DNA from: Roseiarcus sp043784465
GTDB lineage: Bacteria; Pseudomonadota; Alphaproteobacteria; Rhizobiales; Beijerinckiaceae
DNA length: 10,007 nt
NCBI GenBank assembly: GCA_043784465.1
Contig: JAYVYJ010000235.1
Coordinates: 1-10,007 of the forward strand
Direction of reading: 5' to 3'
Position numbers and translations under genes: made by a program. This document shows, one piece after another, positions 1 to 7,431 of this stretch. Below the pieces are notes generated by a model, which worked only from the letters and a program-made list of their open reading frames with translations, did no database searches and was not told where the DNA came from. The stretch's first letter is position 1. Each line of letters starts with the position of its first letter.

Positions 1-57
1 GGCTCGCCGCGCCTTTTGGGTCGGTTCGCCGTTTCCGCCGCCAACACAGGATAGCCC

Positions 58-324
58 GTGCAAGTTCTCGTCCGCGACAACAACGTCGATCAAGCCCTCA
101 AGGCGCTCAAGAAAAAGATGCAGCGCGAGGGCATTTTCCGCGAGATGAAGCTGCGTGGCCATTACGAGAAGCCGTCCGAGAAGCGCGCCCGCGAGAAAGC
201 CGAGGCGGTCCGCCGCGCCCGCAAGCTCGCCCGCAAGAAGCTTCAGCGCGAGGGCCTGCTGCCGATGAAGCCCAAGCCCGTCCCCGGCGCCGGCGGTCCC
301 GGCGCAGCGCGGACCGCGAGCTGA
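58..324 (+). CDS. rpsU: 30S ribosomal protein bS21
   Basis: Small-subunit ribosomal protein of 88 aa, which binds near the 3' end of 16S rRNA and helps mRNA selection during initiation. The N-terminus MQVLVRDNNVDQALKALKKK and the following MQREGIFREMKLRGHYEKPS segment are typical bS21. The middle is a strongly basic helix (about residues 38-70, rich in KRAREKAE and RRARKLARKK). The Pro/Gly/Ala-rich tail from about residue 70 makes it longer than the roughly 70-residue E. coli protein, as is usual in alphaproteobacteria. The start is GTG at 58, with AGGA at 48-51 six bases upstream. The TPR lipoprotein gene starts 92 bp downstream on the same strand and may be co-transcribed. Identification is secure. 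Confidence 0.96.
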   Translation: MQVLVRDNNVDQALKALKKKMQREGIFREMKLRGHYEKPSEKRAREKAEAVRRARKLARKKLQREGLLPMKPKPVPGAGGPGAARTAS

Positions 325-330
325 TCCCGA

Positions 331-354
331 CGCGCGAAGTCGATACGGCGCGCG
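331..354 (+). terminator. weak hairpin downstream of rpsU
   Basis: CGCGCG at 331-336 can pair with CGCGCG at 349-354 around a 12-nt loop, seven bases after the rpsU stop. Only a mixed AT stretch follows (AAATTATCTTG), with no real T-tract, so termination would be partial at best. It could equally be an mRNA 3'-end structure that leaves read-through into the TPR gene. Confidence 0.25.
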
Positions 355-416
355 AAATTATCTTGTTGCGTAAGCCCGCCCGCCGTCTCGACCGCGCCTT
401 CCGCAGGGGGACGAAC

Positions 417-1244
417 ATGCCGATTCGCGACCGATCGATCGTTCTTCTGGCGGCTTTGGCGTTGGCGCTCGGCGCTTGCGAAACCATGTCTCCGGCGGTG
501 AACCCCAACCTGGCGGAGCGCGATCCCGACAATCCGCAGACGGCGAGCGCAAACATCGCCTCGCTGTCGGAGGTGGTGGAACGCCGTCCCAACGACCCCA
601 CCGCGTTCAACCAGCGCGGCATCGCCTACGCGAAGAACGGGCGTTATGCAGAGGCGATAGGTGATTTCAGCCACGCGGTGAGGCTCGATCCGAAAGCCGC
701 CGGCGCCTTCACCAACCGGGCGCTCGCCTACCGCCAAACCAACAAAGACGAACTTGCGCTCAACGATTTCAACAGCGCCATCGTCGCCAACCCCAATTAC
801 GAGCCCGCTTACTTGGGGCGCGGCAATCTGCTGCGGGCGCAAGGCCATCTCGACGACGCACTCGCCGACCTCAACGCCGCCATCCGCCTTAAGCCCGAGG
901 ACGCGCAACCTTTTCATGCGCGCGGACTGATCTACCAACGCCAGGGCGATTGCGCGCATGCGATCAGCGATTTCAACAACGCCATCGACCGCAACCCGTT
1001 CGTCGATTCGCCCTATCAGGCGCGGGGTCAATGCCTGATCGCCACGGGCAAGTACGACAAAGCGGTCGAGGATTTCAACGCCGCGCTCAATGTCGACAAC
1101 CGCAACGCCGACGGCTGGGCCAACCTCGGCGTCGCCTACGAGAAGCAGGGCAACCGACCCAAGGCGGTCGAGTCCTACAATCGCGCGATGGAGGTCGACC
1201 CGCAGAACGCCCTTGCGCGCGAAGGGCTGCGTCGGCTGGGCTAA
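417..1244 (+). CDS. TPR-repeat lipoprotein
   Basis: 275-aa predicted lipoprotein made almost wholly of tetratricopeptide repeats. The start chosen is ATG 417, because AGGGGG at 405-410 lies six bases upstream. The frame stays open to a TTG at 363, but that would put 18 charged residues before the signal sequence. Residues 7-20 are a hydrophobic signal segment ending in the lipobox LGAC, with Cys21 as the lipidation site. Glu22 at +2 would predict outer-membrane sorting by the E. coli rule. After a linker, six TPRs of exactly 34 residues follow: 61-94, 95-128, 129-162, 163-196, 197-230 and 231-264, with the usual A/G-x-Y and DP/NP turn residues. The architecture resembles NlpI-type TPR lipoproteins, but orthology is not shown. 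It presumably acts as a periplasm-facing protein scaffold; its partner is unknown. Confidence 0.88.
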   Translation: MPIRDRSIVLLAALALALGACETMSPAVNPNLAERDPDNPQTASANIASLSEVVERRPNDPTAFNQRGIAYAKNGRYAEAIGDFSHAVRLDPKAAGAFTNRALAYRQTNKDELALNDFNSAIVANPNYEPAYLGRGNLLRAQGHLDDALADLNAAIRLKPEDAQPFHARGLIYQRQGDCAHAISDFNNAIDRNPFVDSPYQARGQCLIATGKYDKAVEDFNAALNVDNRNADGWANLGVAYEKQGNRPKAVESYNRAMEVDPQNALAREGLRRLG

Positions 1245-1267
1245 TCCGGCGCGCTCACTCGCCGGAT
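1244..1267. terminator. hairpin shared by two convergent genes
   Basis: ATCCGGCG at 1244-1251 is complementary to CGCCGGAT at 1260-1267, giving an 8-bp perfect stem with an 8-nt loop. It starts at the last base of the TPR gene stop codon and its loop contains the stop of the opposing coiled-coil gene. There is no T-tract on either side, so factor-independent activity is uncertain. The position between tail-to-tail genes suits a bidirectional terminator or 3'-end protecting structure. Confidence 0.4.
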
Positions 1268-1587
1268 CTGGTTTCCGGCGTTGCGGCGAGCGAGCGAATC
1301 TTGGCTCCCAATTCCACCAGCGCGGCGCCCAGCGTGTCGGCATGCGTCCCGCGGGCATGGTCCTGCTCGCTCTTCAACTCGGCAAGTCGGCGTTCGAGAT
1401 CGGCGAAGCGCGCCTCCAGCGTCGCCGTCAGGGCGGCGGTGCGGTCCTCCAGCGATTTGAGCGCGGCCTCGTTCGCTCGGCGATGATCGCCAAAAAGCAG
1501 TTCGCGAACCTGCTCCACGACGGCGTTGGCGTCCGGCAAGGCGGCTTCGGCTTCGGCATGTTCGCCGTGCGTGTGATCGTCGTTCAT
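1255..1587 (-). CDS. small coiled-coil protein of unknown function
   Basis: 110-aa acidic protein that I do not recognise as a named family. The ATG at 1587 is chosen because a GAGGCGG Shine-Dalgarno-like stretch lies just upstream on the - strand. The frame extends to 1668, but the extra 27 residues have no such site. Residues 4-11 are His/Glu-rich (DHTHGEHA). Residues about 23-33 read NAVVEQVRELLFG, and residues about 38-75 are a heptad-like Ala/Leu/Glu/Arg helix (including LEARFADLERRLAEL), predicted to form a coiled coil. No signal peptide or membrane segment is seen, so it is probably cytoplasmic. It lies 95 bp downstream of the secreted-protein gene on the same strand and may share its transcript. 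Confidence 0.7.
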   Translation of the reverse strand: MNDDHTHGEHAEAEAALPDANAVVEQVRELLFGDHRRANEAALKSLEDRTAALTATLEARFADLERRLAELKSEQDHARGTHADTLGAALVELGAKIRSLAATPETRSGE

Positions 1588-1614
1588 ATCCGCCTCGAAT
1601 GCTTGGTCGACACC

Positions 1615-1645
1615 CCTTAGCACCGCCAGGGAGTTGACGCTAAGG
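1615..1645. repeat. inverted repeat upstream of the coiled-coil gene
   Basis: CCTTAGC at 1615-1621 is perfectly inverted as GCTAAGG at 1639-1645 with a 17-nt spacer. It lies 28-58 bases upstream of the ATG at 1587, inside the 95-bp gap between the two - strand genes. The spacing of the arms would suit a dimeric regulator, but a 7-bp arm can arise by chance, and no clear -10/-35 pair was found to anchor it. Confidence 0.25.
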
Positions 1646-1682
1646 AACGAAGTCTTAACGTTACCCACTGGGATCGGTTCGC

Positions 1683-2528
1683 CTATTTTTTACGCCTTCT
1701 GGCAGCAGCTTTGGCCGGTCCCGCTTCGCTGAGCCGCTTGACCAGCAGAGCGGCCCGCGTTTGCTGAAGCCTTGAGGCGCAAAAGCCGAGCCGCGCCTCG
1801 CCGGAATAGTCGTGGCACAGGTCGTCGCGCTCAGCCGCAAAATCGCTTTCCTGACGGGTGAGCGAAGCGGCGGCGTCCTTGTCGCGACGCACGAGTTCGT
1901 GCAAGCTTTCCTGTATCGAACGGTCGGCGAGCGCTCGCGCACGAGCGACGGCGCGCGCGTCCTTATCCAAGTCGGCGGCTTCGGGGCCCCACAGGCCGCT
2001 AGGGCTCGCCTGACAATCTGCGACGGCGAAGACGCAGGCGTTCGCCTGGGGGGGAGCCAGAACGCCATCCGCCGCGACGTCGAAGGCGAGCGGACACGCG
2101 GGGATAGCTGCGGCGAAGCGCGGTAGACCGTCGGGAGCGCCCTGCGACGTCAGATCGAGCGGCTTGTCGGCGACAATGTCGATTCGGCAACGCTGGGCGG
2201 GATGGGAGATCACTTCGCCCTCAAGCGTGAATTTGGCGATTGTCAGCTTGCCGTCTGGACCCTTCGCAAGCCGTAATTCGCCGTTTCGGCCGTTCTGCCG
2301 CAGCGTCTTGCCGTCGAGGCCCGCAGGATCGGCGACGAGCGCGCCGGCAGCGGCGCCGGCCGCGCGGCGCGCGCGGTGTTTGGACCTCGTGGCGGGCGCC
2401 GGCGTCGTGTCAGGGAGGGCGCCGGCCGCCGGAGCGTCTCCGGACGCGGCGCCCGGCAGCGAAAGCTGCGCGAAGGCGGCTCCGCCCGAAAGCGCAGAGG
2501 CGAGGAGGACAAGAAACAGCCTGTTCAT
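1683..2528 (-). CDS. exported protein with LprI-like C-terminal segment
   Basis: 281-aa secreted protein. The ATG at 2528 gives a textbook signal peptide (MNRLFLVLLASALSGGAAFA, probable cleavage after Ala20). An in-frame GTG at 2573 would bury that signal behind 15 residues. Residues about 22-80 are a low-complexity Ala/Pro/Gly/Arg linker. Residues about 86-190 form a globular part with five cysteines (around RCRID, IPACP, NACVFAVADC), likely disulfide-forming in the periplasm. The last 80 residues are helical and carry RDDLCHDY and RLGFCASRLQQTR, a Cys/aromatic/Arg spacing reminiscent of LprI/DUF1311 proteins (Pfam PF07007). Some relatives of that family inhibit lysozyme. That assignment is pattern-based and tentative, and the function is unproven. 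The protein ends in a basic run (ARRRKK). Confidence 0.72.
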   Translation of the reverse strand: MNRLFLVLLASALSGGAAFAQLSLPGAASGDAPAAGALPDTTPAPATRSKHRARRAAGAAAGALVADPAGLDGKTLRQNGRNGELRLAKGPDGKLTIAKFTLEGEVISHPAQRCRIDIVADKPLDLTSQGAPDGLPRFAAAIPACPLAFDVAADGVLAPPQANACVFAVADCQASPSGLWGPEAADLDKDARAVARARALADRSIQESLHELVRRDKDAAASLTRQESDFAAERDDLCHDYSGEARLGFCASRLQQTRAALLVKRLSEAGPAKAAARRRKK

Positions 2529-2640
2529 GCGCTTGCGACCCCGGCGGAAGCACGGCGGCGCAGCCGCCGCCACCGATTCTATGAGGTCACTTTACAACGA
2601 AAAACCTGAGGCTGGGGTCCTAAGCGCGAGCATGGTCCGC
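2529..2640. other. leader of the - strand secreted-protein gene
   Basis: This 112-bp stretch lies between the ATG at 2528 and the dnaK promoter. It holds a perfect GC hairpin (CGGCGGC / GCCGCCG around a 3-nt loop) near 2553-2570, which would fold in the leader of the - strand transcript. Upstream of the hairpin is an AT-richer patch (2580-2610) where that transcript's promoter probably lies. No convincing -35/-10 pair could be assigned. Confidence 0.3.
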
Positions 2641-2672
2641 CTTGCGCGCGCCAATAGCCCCTCCTATATGCG
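2641..2672 (+). promoter_or_regulatory. RpoH (sigma-32) type heat-shock promoter of dnaK
   Basis: The -35 CTTG is at 2641-2644, followed by an 18-nt spacer and CCTATATGCG at 2663-2672. This agrees at every fixed position with the alphaproteobacterial RpoH consensus CTTG-N17/18-CYTATNTNNG. The predicted transcript start is around 2678-2680, leaving a 5' leader of about 145 nt before the dnaK ATG. Placement directly ahead of dnaK, a standard RpoH target, strongly supports the call, although the transcript start itself is inferred. Confidence 0.85.
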
Positions 2673-2824
2673 GATCAAGTTTGGCGGGTTGGGGCGAGAA
2701 GGCTTCTAAGACGCTGAAACGTACCGAGCATCGGGGACCGGCGTTACGTGGCGGAAGCTCCGTCGCAAGCGCCAGGCCGGGCCGCTTCGGGGCCTCGCGG
2801 TCTCGCGAAACATGGGGAAACACA

Positions 2825-4729
<1,905 letters not shown>

Positions 4730-4750
4730 ACTTTAGCGACTACCAAATTA

Positions 4751-4790
4751 GAAACGGTCTTCGGGACGACCCGGAGACCGTTTCGCTTTT
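4751..4790 (+). terminator. intrinsic terminator of dnaK
   Basis: GAAACGGTCT (4751-4760) pairs fully with AGACCGTTTC (4775-4784). After one T-G wobble, CGGG (4762-4765) pairs with CCCG (4770-4773) around an ACGA loop. GCTTTT (4785-4790) follows as a short U-tract. It starts 22 bases after the dnaK stop. The stem of about 15 bp is the strongest in the window and should end most dnaK transcripts before the HigA-like gene. Confidence 0.88.
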
Positions 4791-4809
4791 GCGAAGGTAT
4801 TCCTTGTTC

Positions 4810-5358
4810 ATGAGAGCTGTGCCTCCTGGCGAAATTTTGAAACAAGAAGTGGAGGAACTCGGCATTGCGCCAGCGGAATTTGCGAGCCTGATCGACGAGC
4901 CCGTGAATTATATCAGCGAGATCATTGCGGGAGATCGCAGCGTTACCGGCGATACGGCATTGCGCTTCGGACATTGGTTCGGCACTGCCCCGCAGTTCTG
5001 GATGAATTTGCAAGCAGAATATGATTTGCGATCCGCAATCGCGGAAGTTGGAAACAAAATCGCGAAGCTTCCAGTGTGTCATAAAAGTGCGTCCTTAGGC
5101 GCATCTTGGGAAGGGCGCGTCTCAAGAGCGGTTTTGGGGTTCGCGAGAAATTGCACTTCGCTCTATATGGAAAATCCCTACGCGGAACCGCTTCTTGAAA
5201 AAGTCATGAATGAGTTGATGACGGAATTCTGGGATCGGGGTTTCAGCCAAACGGAAATCAAAGCCGCCTTCCCGAGCGCCGTCGCGGATATGCCGAGATA
5301 CGCGGTTGGTGAAGAGAGAAGCGGCAGAGGCGAGACCTTTCAAGGCTCCAATTACTGA
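4810..5358 (+). CDS. HigA-family HTH regulator with C-terminal extension
   Basis: 182 aa from ATG 4810. An in-frame TTG at 4804 has AAGG six bases upstream and could be the real start, adding two residues. Residues 1-90 match HigA/VapI-type XRE antitoxins: PPGEILKQEVEELGI, then the helix-turn-helix (about residues 20-65, including NYISEIIAGDRSVTGDTALR), then the family signature FGTAPQFWMNLQAEYDLR. HigA proteins are usually about 95-105 aa. Here some 85 extra residues follow, including a helical, acidic segment (NPYAEPLLEKVMNELMTEFW and AFPSAVADMPRYAVGE) that I cannot assign. No HigB-like toxin lies on either side, since dnaK's terminator is immediately upstream. GC is about 52% over 4801-5100 by hand count, well below its neighbours, suggesting transfer. 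It may be an orphan antitoxin or a stand-alone regulator. Confidence 0.82.
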   Translation: MRAVPPGEILKQEVEELGIAPAEFASLIDEPVNYISEIIAGDRSVTGDTALRFGHWFGTAPQFWMNLQAEYDLRSAIAEVGNKIAKLPVCHKSASLGASWEGRVSRAVLGFARNCTSLYMENPYAEPLLEKVMNELMTEFWDRGFSQTEIKAAFPSAVADMPRYAVGEERSGRGETFQGSNY

Positions 5359-5441
5359 CATCTCCTCTGGACACGATTGAGTTGTAGCCCCGGCGGCGAT
5401 TTCGGTGACACTGCACCAATCCCGCGTCCTTTAGTTCTCCT

Positions 5442-5819
5442 TCAAGAACACCGGGCGACCCATTCCGCCACCTGCTCCTCCCCGATCTCTCCGGCGGCCA
5501 GCGCGAACATCAGCGCCGTCGCCTCGGGTTCGGGCGCTTGTAGCACGCGGCCATTCAACGCTAGAAAGACCAGCATCGCGGCGAAGCCGATGCGCTTGTT
5601 GCCGTCGATAAAGGCGTGTCCCCGCGTGAGGCCGAAGGCGTAGGCCGCCGCAAGCGCGGCCAGCCCCCTTTCGCCGTACGCATATTTGTTGCGCGGCCGG
5701 TCGTGCGCAGCTTCGAGCGCGCCACGGTCCCGCAGGCCCGGAAGGCCGCCGAAATGCGCAATCAACTCGCCGTGGATGTCGATAACCGTCTCCACGCCGA
5801 GCCAGATCGGCTCCTTCAT
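5442..5819 (-). CDS. doc: Doc (death-on-curing) family toxin
   Basis: 125-aa Fic-fold toxin. Well-studied Doc from phage P1 is a kinase that phosphorylates EF-Tu and halts translation. The signature HAFIDGNKR spans residues 68-76, with catalytic His68, Asp72 and the Asn74-Lys75-Arg76 anchor. It has Ala where the commoner motif has Pro (HPF). Upstream, GLPGLRDRGALEAAHDRPRN and AYGERGLAALAAAYAFGL (about residues 25-64) are standard Doc-family sequence, and length is normal. Its ATG overlaps the antitoxin stop in an ATGA, implying translational coupling. GC matches the host background, unlike the neighbouring HigA-like gene, with which it converges across 83 bp. All catalytic residues are present, so it looks active. 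Confidence 0.92.
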   Translation of the reverse strand: MKEPIWLGVETVIDIHGELIAHFGGLPGLRDRGALEAAHDRPRNKYAYGERGLAALAAAYAFGLTRGHAFIDGNKRIGFAAMLVFLALNGRVLQAPEPEATALMFALAAGEIGEEQVAEWVARCS

Positions 5820-6070
5820 TTCGCCAGGGCTTTGTAAGTGTTGGCATAGTCGCGGAAGGAGCGGCGCGCGATCTCCATAGCTTCGACGTGCGCGGGGTCG
5901 TAAGGCGACAGTTTCAACACCCGGTCCGCCGCCTCGACGAGATGCAGTTTGTCCCCGGCCTTGAAGTCGAGGCGTGCGGCGAGTTCCTTGGGCAACAGCA
6001 GCCCGAGGGAGTTGCCGATCTTCCGTACTTGCAACACCCCGGCGGGCGCGTTTTCGATCTTGGCGCTCAT
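5816..6070 (-). CDS. AbrB/MazE-type antitoxin partnered with Doc
   Basis: 84-aa antitoxin expected to bind its own promoter and neutralise Doc. The N-terminal SpoVT-AbrB swapped-hairpin DNA-binding domain is clear (VLQVRKIGNSLGLLLPKELA, residues 12-31, then LDFKAGDKLHLVE to residue 46). The C-terminal part (LSPYDPAHVEAMEIARRSF to ALAK) matches the AbrB-family 'doc partner' antidotes (TIGR02609 as I recall it), not the Phd family of phage P1. The start is placed at ATG 6070. An in-frame ATG at 6094 and TTG at 6103 are available, but both fall inside the predicted -10 region and operator, so they should lie upstream of the mRNA start. The reading frame overlaps the toxin start by 4 bp, giving antitoxin-first order as in most type II systems. 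Confidence 0.9.
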   Translation of the reverse strand: MSAKIENAPAGVLQVRKIGNSLGLLLPKELAARLDFKAGDKLHLVEAADRVLKLSPYDPAHVEAMEIARRSFRDYANTYKALAK

Positions 6071-6084
6071 CGCTTCATCTCTAG

Positions 6085-6105
6085 CGTTGAACATTTTGTA
6101 CAACG
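6085..6105 (-). promoter_or_regulatory. candidate autoregulatory operator of the AbrB/Doc pair
   Basis: CGTTGAAC at 6085-6092 and GTACAACG at 6098-6105 form an inverted repeat (7 of 8 positions) separated by 5 bases. It covers the predicted -10 element and the predicted transcript start of the antitoxin gene. AbrB-fold antitoxins typically bind such palindromes and repress their own operon; applying that here is inference. Confidence 0.5.
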
Positions 6106-6123
6106 GCCCGCGACTCTCGGCAA
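6095..6123 (-). promoter_or_regulatory. sigma-70-like promoter of the antitoxin-toxin operon
   Basis: On the - strand, TTGCCG (6123-6118; 4 of 6 to TTGACA) and TACAAA (6100-6095; 4 of 6 to TATAAT) are separated by exactly 17 bp. Transcription would start near 6088, giving a leader of about 18 nt to ATG 6070. The match is moderate, but spacing and location are right. Confidence 0.45.
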
Positions 6124-6187
6124 GCCTACCGCGCGGGTAGGCGAAAAAGCGCGAAAACGCCTGAGCTTAAGCGGGCTGCGGCCCGCT
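6124..6187. repeat. two GC-rich hairpins between divergent promoters
   Basis: GCCTACC (6124-6130) pairs with GGTAGGC (6136-6142) around GCGCG, and AGCGGGC (6170-6176) pairs with GCCCGCT (6181-6187) around TGCG. Both stems are 7 bp and perfect. Neither has a T-tract in either direction, so they are unlikely intrinsic terminators. They separate the antitoxin promoter from the dnaJ promoter, whose -35 begins seven bases after the second hairpin. They may be remnants of a terminator or protein-binding palindromes. Confidence 0.4.
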
Positions 6188-6193
6188 CGAACG

Positions 6194-6222
6194 CTTGCGC
6201 TTCCCGTCGTTCCCCCCTATCT
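6194..6222 (+). promoter_or_regulatory. RpoH (sigma-32) type heat-shock promoter of dnaJ
   Basis: CTTG at 6194-6197, an 18-nt spacer, then CCTATCT at 6216-6222 match the alphaproteobacterial RpoH consensus CTTG-N18-CYTATNT. Only the final consensus G is missing. The first seven bases (CTTGCGC) and the spacer length are identical to those of the dnaK promoter. The predicted start is near 6229, giving a 5' leader of about 58 nt to the dnaJ ATG. Confidence 0.75.
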
Positions 6223-6286
6223 CCCAGAGACTTCGAGGGGTGGGGCGGCGCTCATCGCCCCGTTCGGCGCGAGACTCCGACAGGCA

Positions 6287-7420
6287 ATGGCCAAACGCGA
6301 CTTCTACGAAACTCTGGGCGTCGCCAAGACGGCCTCCGATGCGGACTTGAAATCTGCATTCCGCAAAGCGGCGATGGCCTGCCATCCTGATCGCCACCCC
6401 GGCGACAAGGAGGCCGAGGCGCGGTTCAAGGATCTCAACGAAGCCTACCAGCATCTCTCCGACCCGCAGAAGCGCTCGGCCTACGACCGCTTCGGCCACG
6501 CCGCCTTCGAGCAGGGCGGGGGCGCGGCCGGGATGGGCGATGGGTTCGGCGCTTCGATGTCGGATATTTTCGACGATCTTTTCGGCGACATCATGGGCCG
6601 GCGGGGCGGGGGCGGGCGCAACCCGACCGGCAAAGAACGTGGCGCCGATCTGCGCTACAATCTCGAAATCTCGCTGGAGGACGCTTTTCGCGGCAAGAAC
6701 GCCTCGATCAAGTTGCAAACCTCCGCCTCTTGCGACGCCTGTCAGGGTTCGGGCGCCAAGCCGGGCTCGCGCCCGGTCACATGCCGCACTTGCGCGGGCC
6801 AGGGACGCGTGCGGGCGCAGCAGGGTTTCTTCGCCATTGAGCGCACATGCCCGACCTGCCAGGGGCGCGGGCAGATCATCGAGAACCCTTGCGACAAATG
6901 CGCGGGCTCGGGGCGCATCACGCGCGAGCGGGCGCTGTCGGTCAACGTGCCCGCTGGCGTCGAGGACGGCACGCGCATTCGCCTGACGGGCGAGGGGGAG
7001 GCGGGCCTGCGCGGCGGCGGACCCGGCGATCTCTATATTTTCCTCGCCATCAAGCCGCATCCGTTCTTCCAGCGCGATGGGGCCGACCTTTATTGCCGCG
7101 TGCCGATCTCGATGACGCAGGCTGCGCTGGGGGGTGAGTTCACCGTCCGCACGCTCGACGGCGGCGACGCCAAGGTGAAAATCCCCGAGGGGACGCAGTC
7201 GGGTCGACAGCTTAAATTGCGCACGAAAGGTATGCCAGTGCTGCGCTCGCGCGATTTTGGCGATCTCTATATTCAGGCGGTCGTCGAGACGCCGCAGAGC
7301 CTGACCAAGCGCCAGCGCGAATTGTTGCTGGAATTCGAGGCTGAATCGTCGAACAAGACGCATCCGGAAAGCACCGGATTCTTCGCGAAAATGAAAGAAT
7401 TCTTCGAAGGTCTGGGGTAG
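6287..7420 (+). CDS. dnaJ: chaperone protein DnaJ (Hsp40)
   Basis: 377-aa class I J-protein that delivers substrates to DnaK and stimulates its ATPase. The ATG at 6287 gives the typical start MAKRDFYETLGV. The frame is open far upstream, but only as non-coding sequence opposite the antitoxin gene. The ribosome-binding site is weak (CAGG, two bases from the ATG). Domains in order: J domain 1-70 with the essential HPD at 33-35; Gly/Phe region about 74-115; four zinc motifs CDACQGSG (149-156), CRTCAGQG (166-173), CPTCQGRG (188-195) and CDKCAGSG (202-209); then the two beta-barrel substrate domains and a C-terminal helix. All eight zinc cysteines are present. It leads a tight cluster with the methyltransferase (11-bp gap) and pyrF. 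Confidence 0.98.
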   Translation: MAKRDFYETLGVAKTASDADLKSAFRKAAMACHPDRHPGDKEAEARFKDLNEAYQHLSDPQKRSAYDRFGHAAFEQGGGAAGMGDGFGASMSDIFDDLFGDIMGRRGGGGRNPTGKERGADLRYNLEISLEDAFRGKNASIKLQTSASCDACQGSGAKPGSRPVTCRTCAGQGRVRAQQGFFAIERTCPTCQGRGQIIENPCDKCAGSGRITRERALSVNVPAGVEDGTRIRLTGEGEAGLRGGGPGDLYIFLAIKPHPFFQRDGADLYCRVPISMTQAALGGEFTVRTLDGGDAKVKIPEGTQSGRQLKLRTKGMPVLRSRDFGDLYIQAVVETPQSLTKRQRELLLEFEAESSNKTHPESTGFFAKMKEFFEGLG

Positions 7421-7431
7421 GGTCGCGCGCG

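Noticed and set aside
660..1210. Regular periodicity of about 102 bp
   Set aside because: It reflects the 34-residue TPR units at the protein level. The DNA copies are diverged, so this is not a tandem DNA repeat or CRISPR array.
243..1358. 371-codon - strand frame opposite the TPR lipoprotein
   Set aside because: The opposite strand carries six regular 34-residue TPRs and a lipobox; the antisense product shows only repeat-derived pseudo-periodicity.
1638..1659. Possible CtrA-like or palindromic site around CGCTAAG/CTTAACG
   Set aside because: The arms contain a mismatch, and the TTAA-N7-TTAA spacing of a CtrA site is absent.
4730..4809. A HigB toxin gene upstream of the HigA-like gene
   Set aside because: Only 80 bp lie between dnaK and the HigA-like gene, and they are filled by the dnaK terminator; no toxin frame exists there or just downstream.
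5359..5441. A bidirectional terminator between the convergent HigA-like and Doc genes
   Set aside because: Only a 4-bp GGTG/CACC stem was found, with no T-tract; too weak to annotate.
6167..7363. 398-codon open frame on the - strand opposite dnaJ
   Set aside because: Antisense to dnaJ, Arg/Ala-rich with no motif and no ribosome-binding site; a codon-bias artefact.
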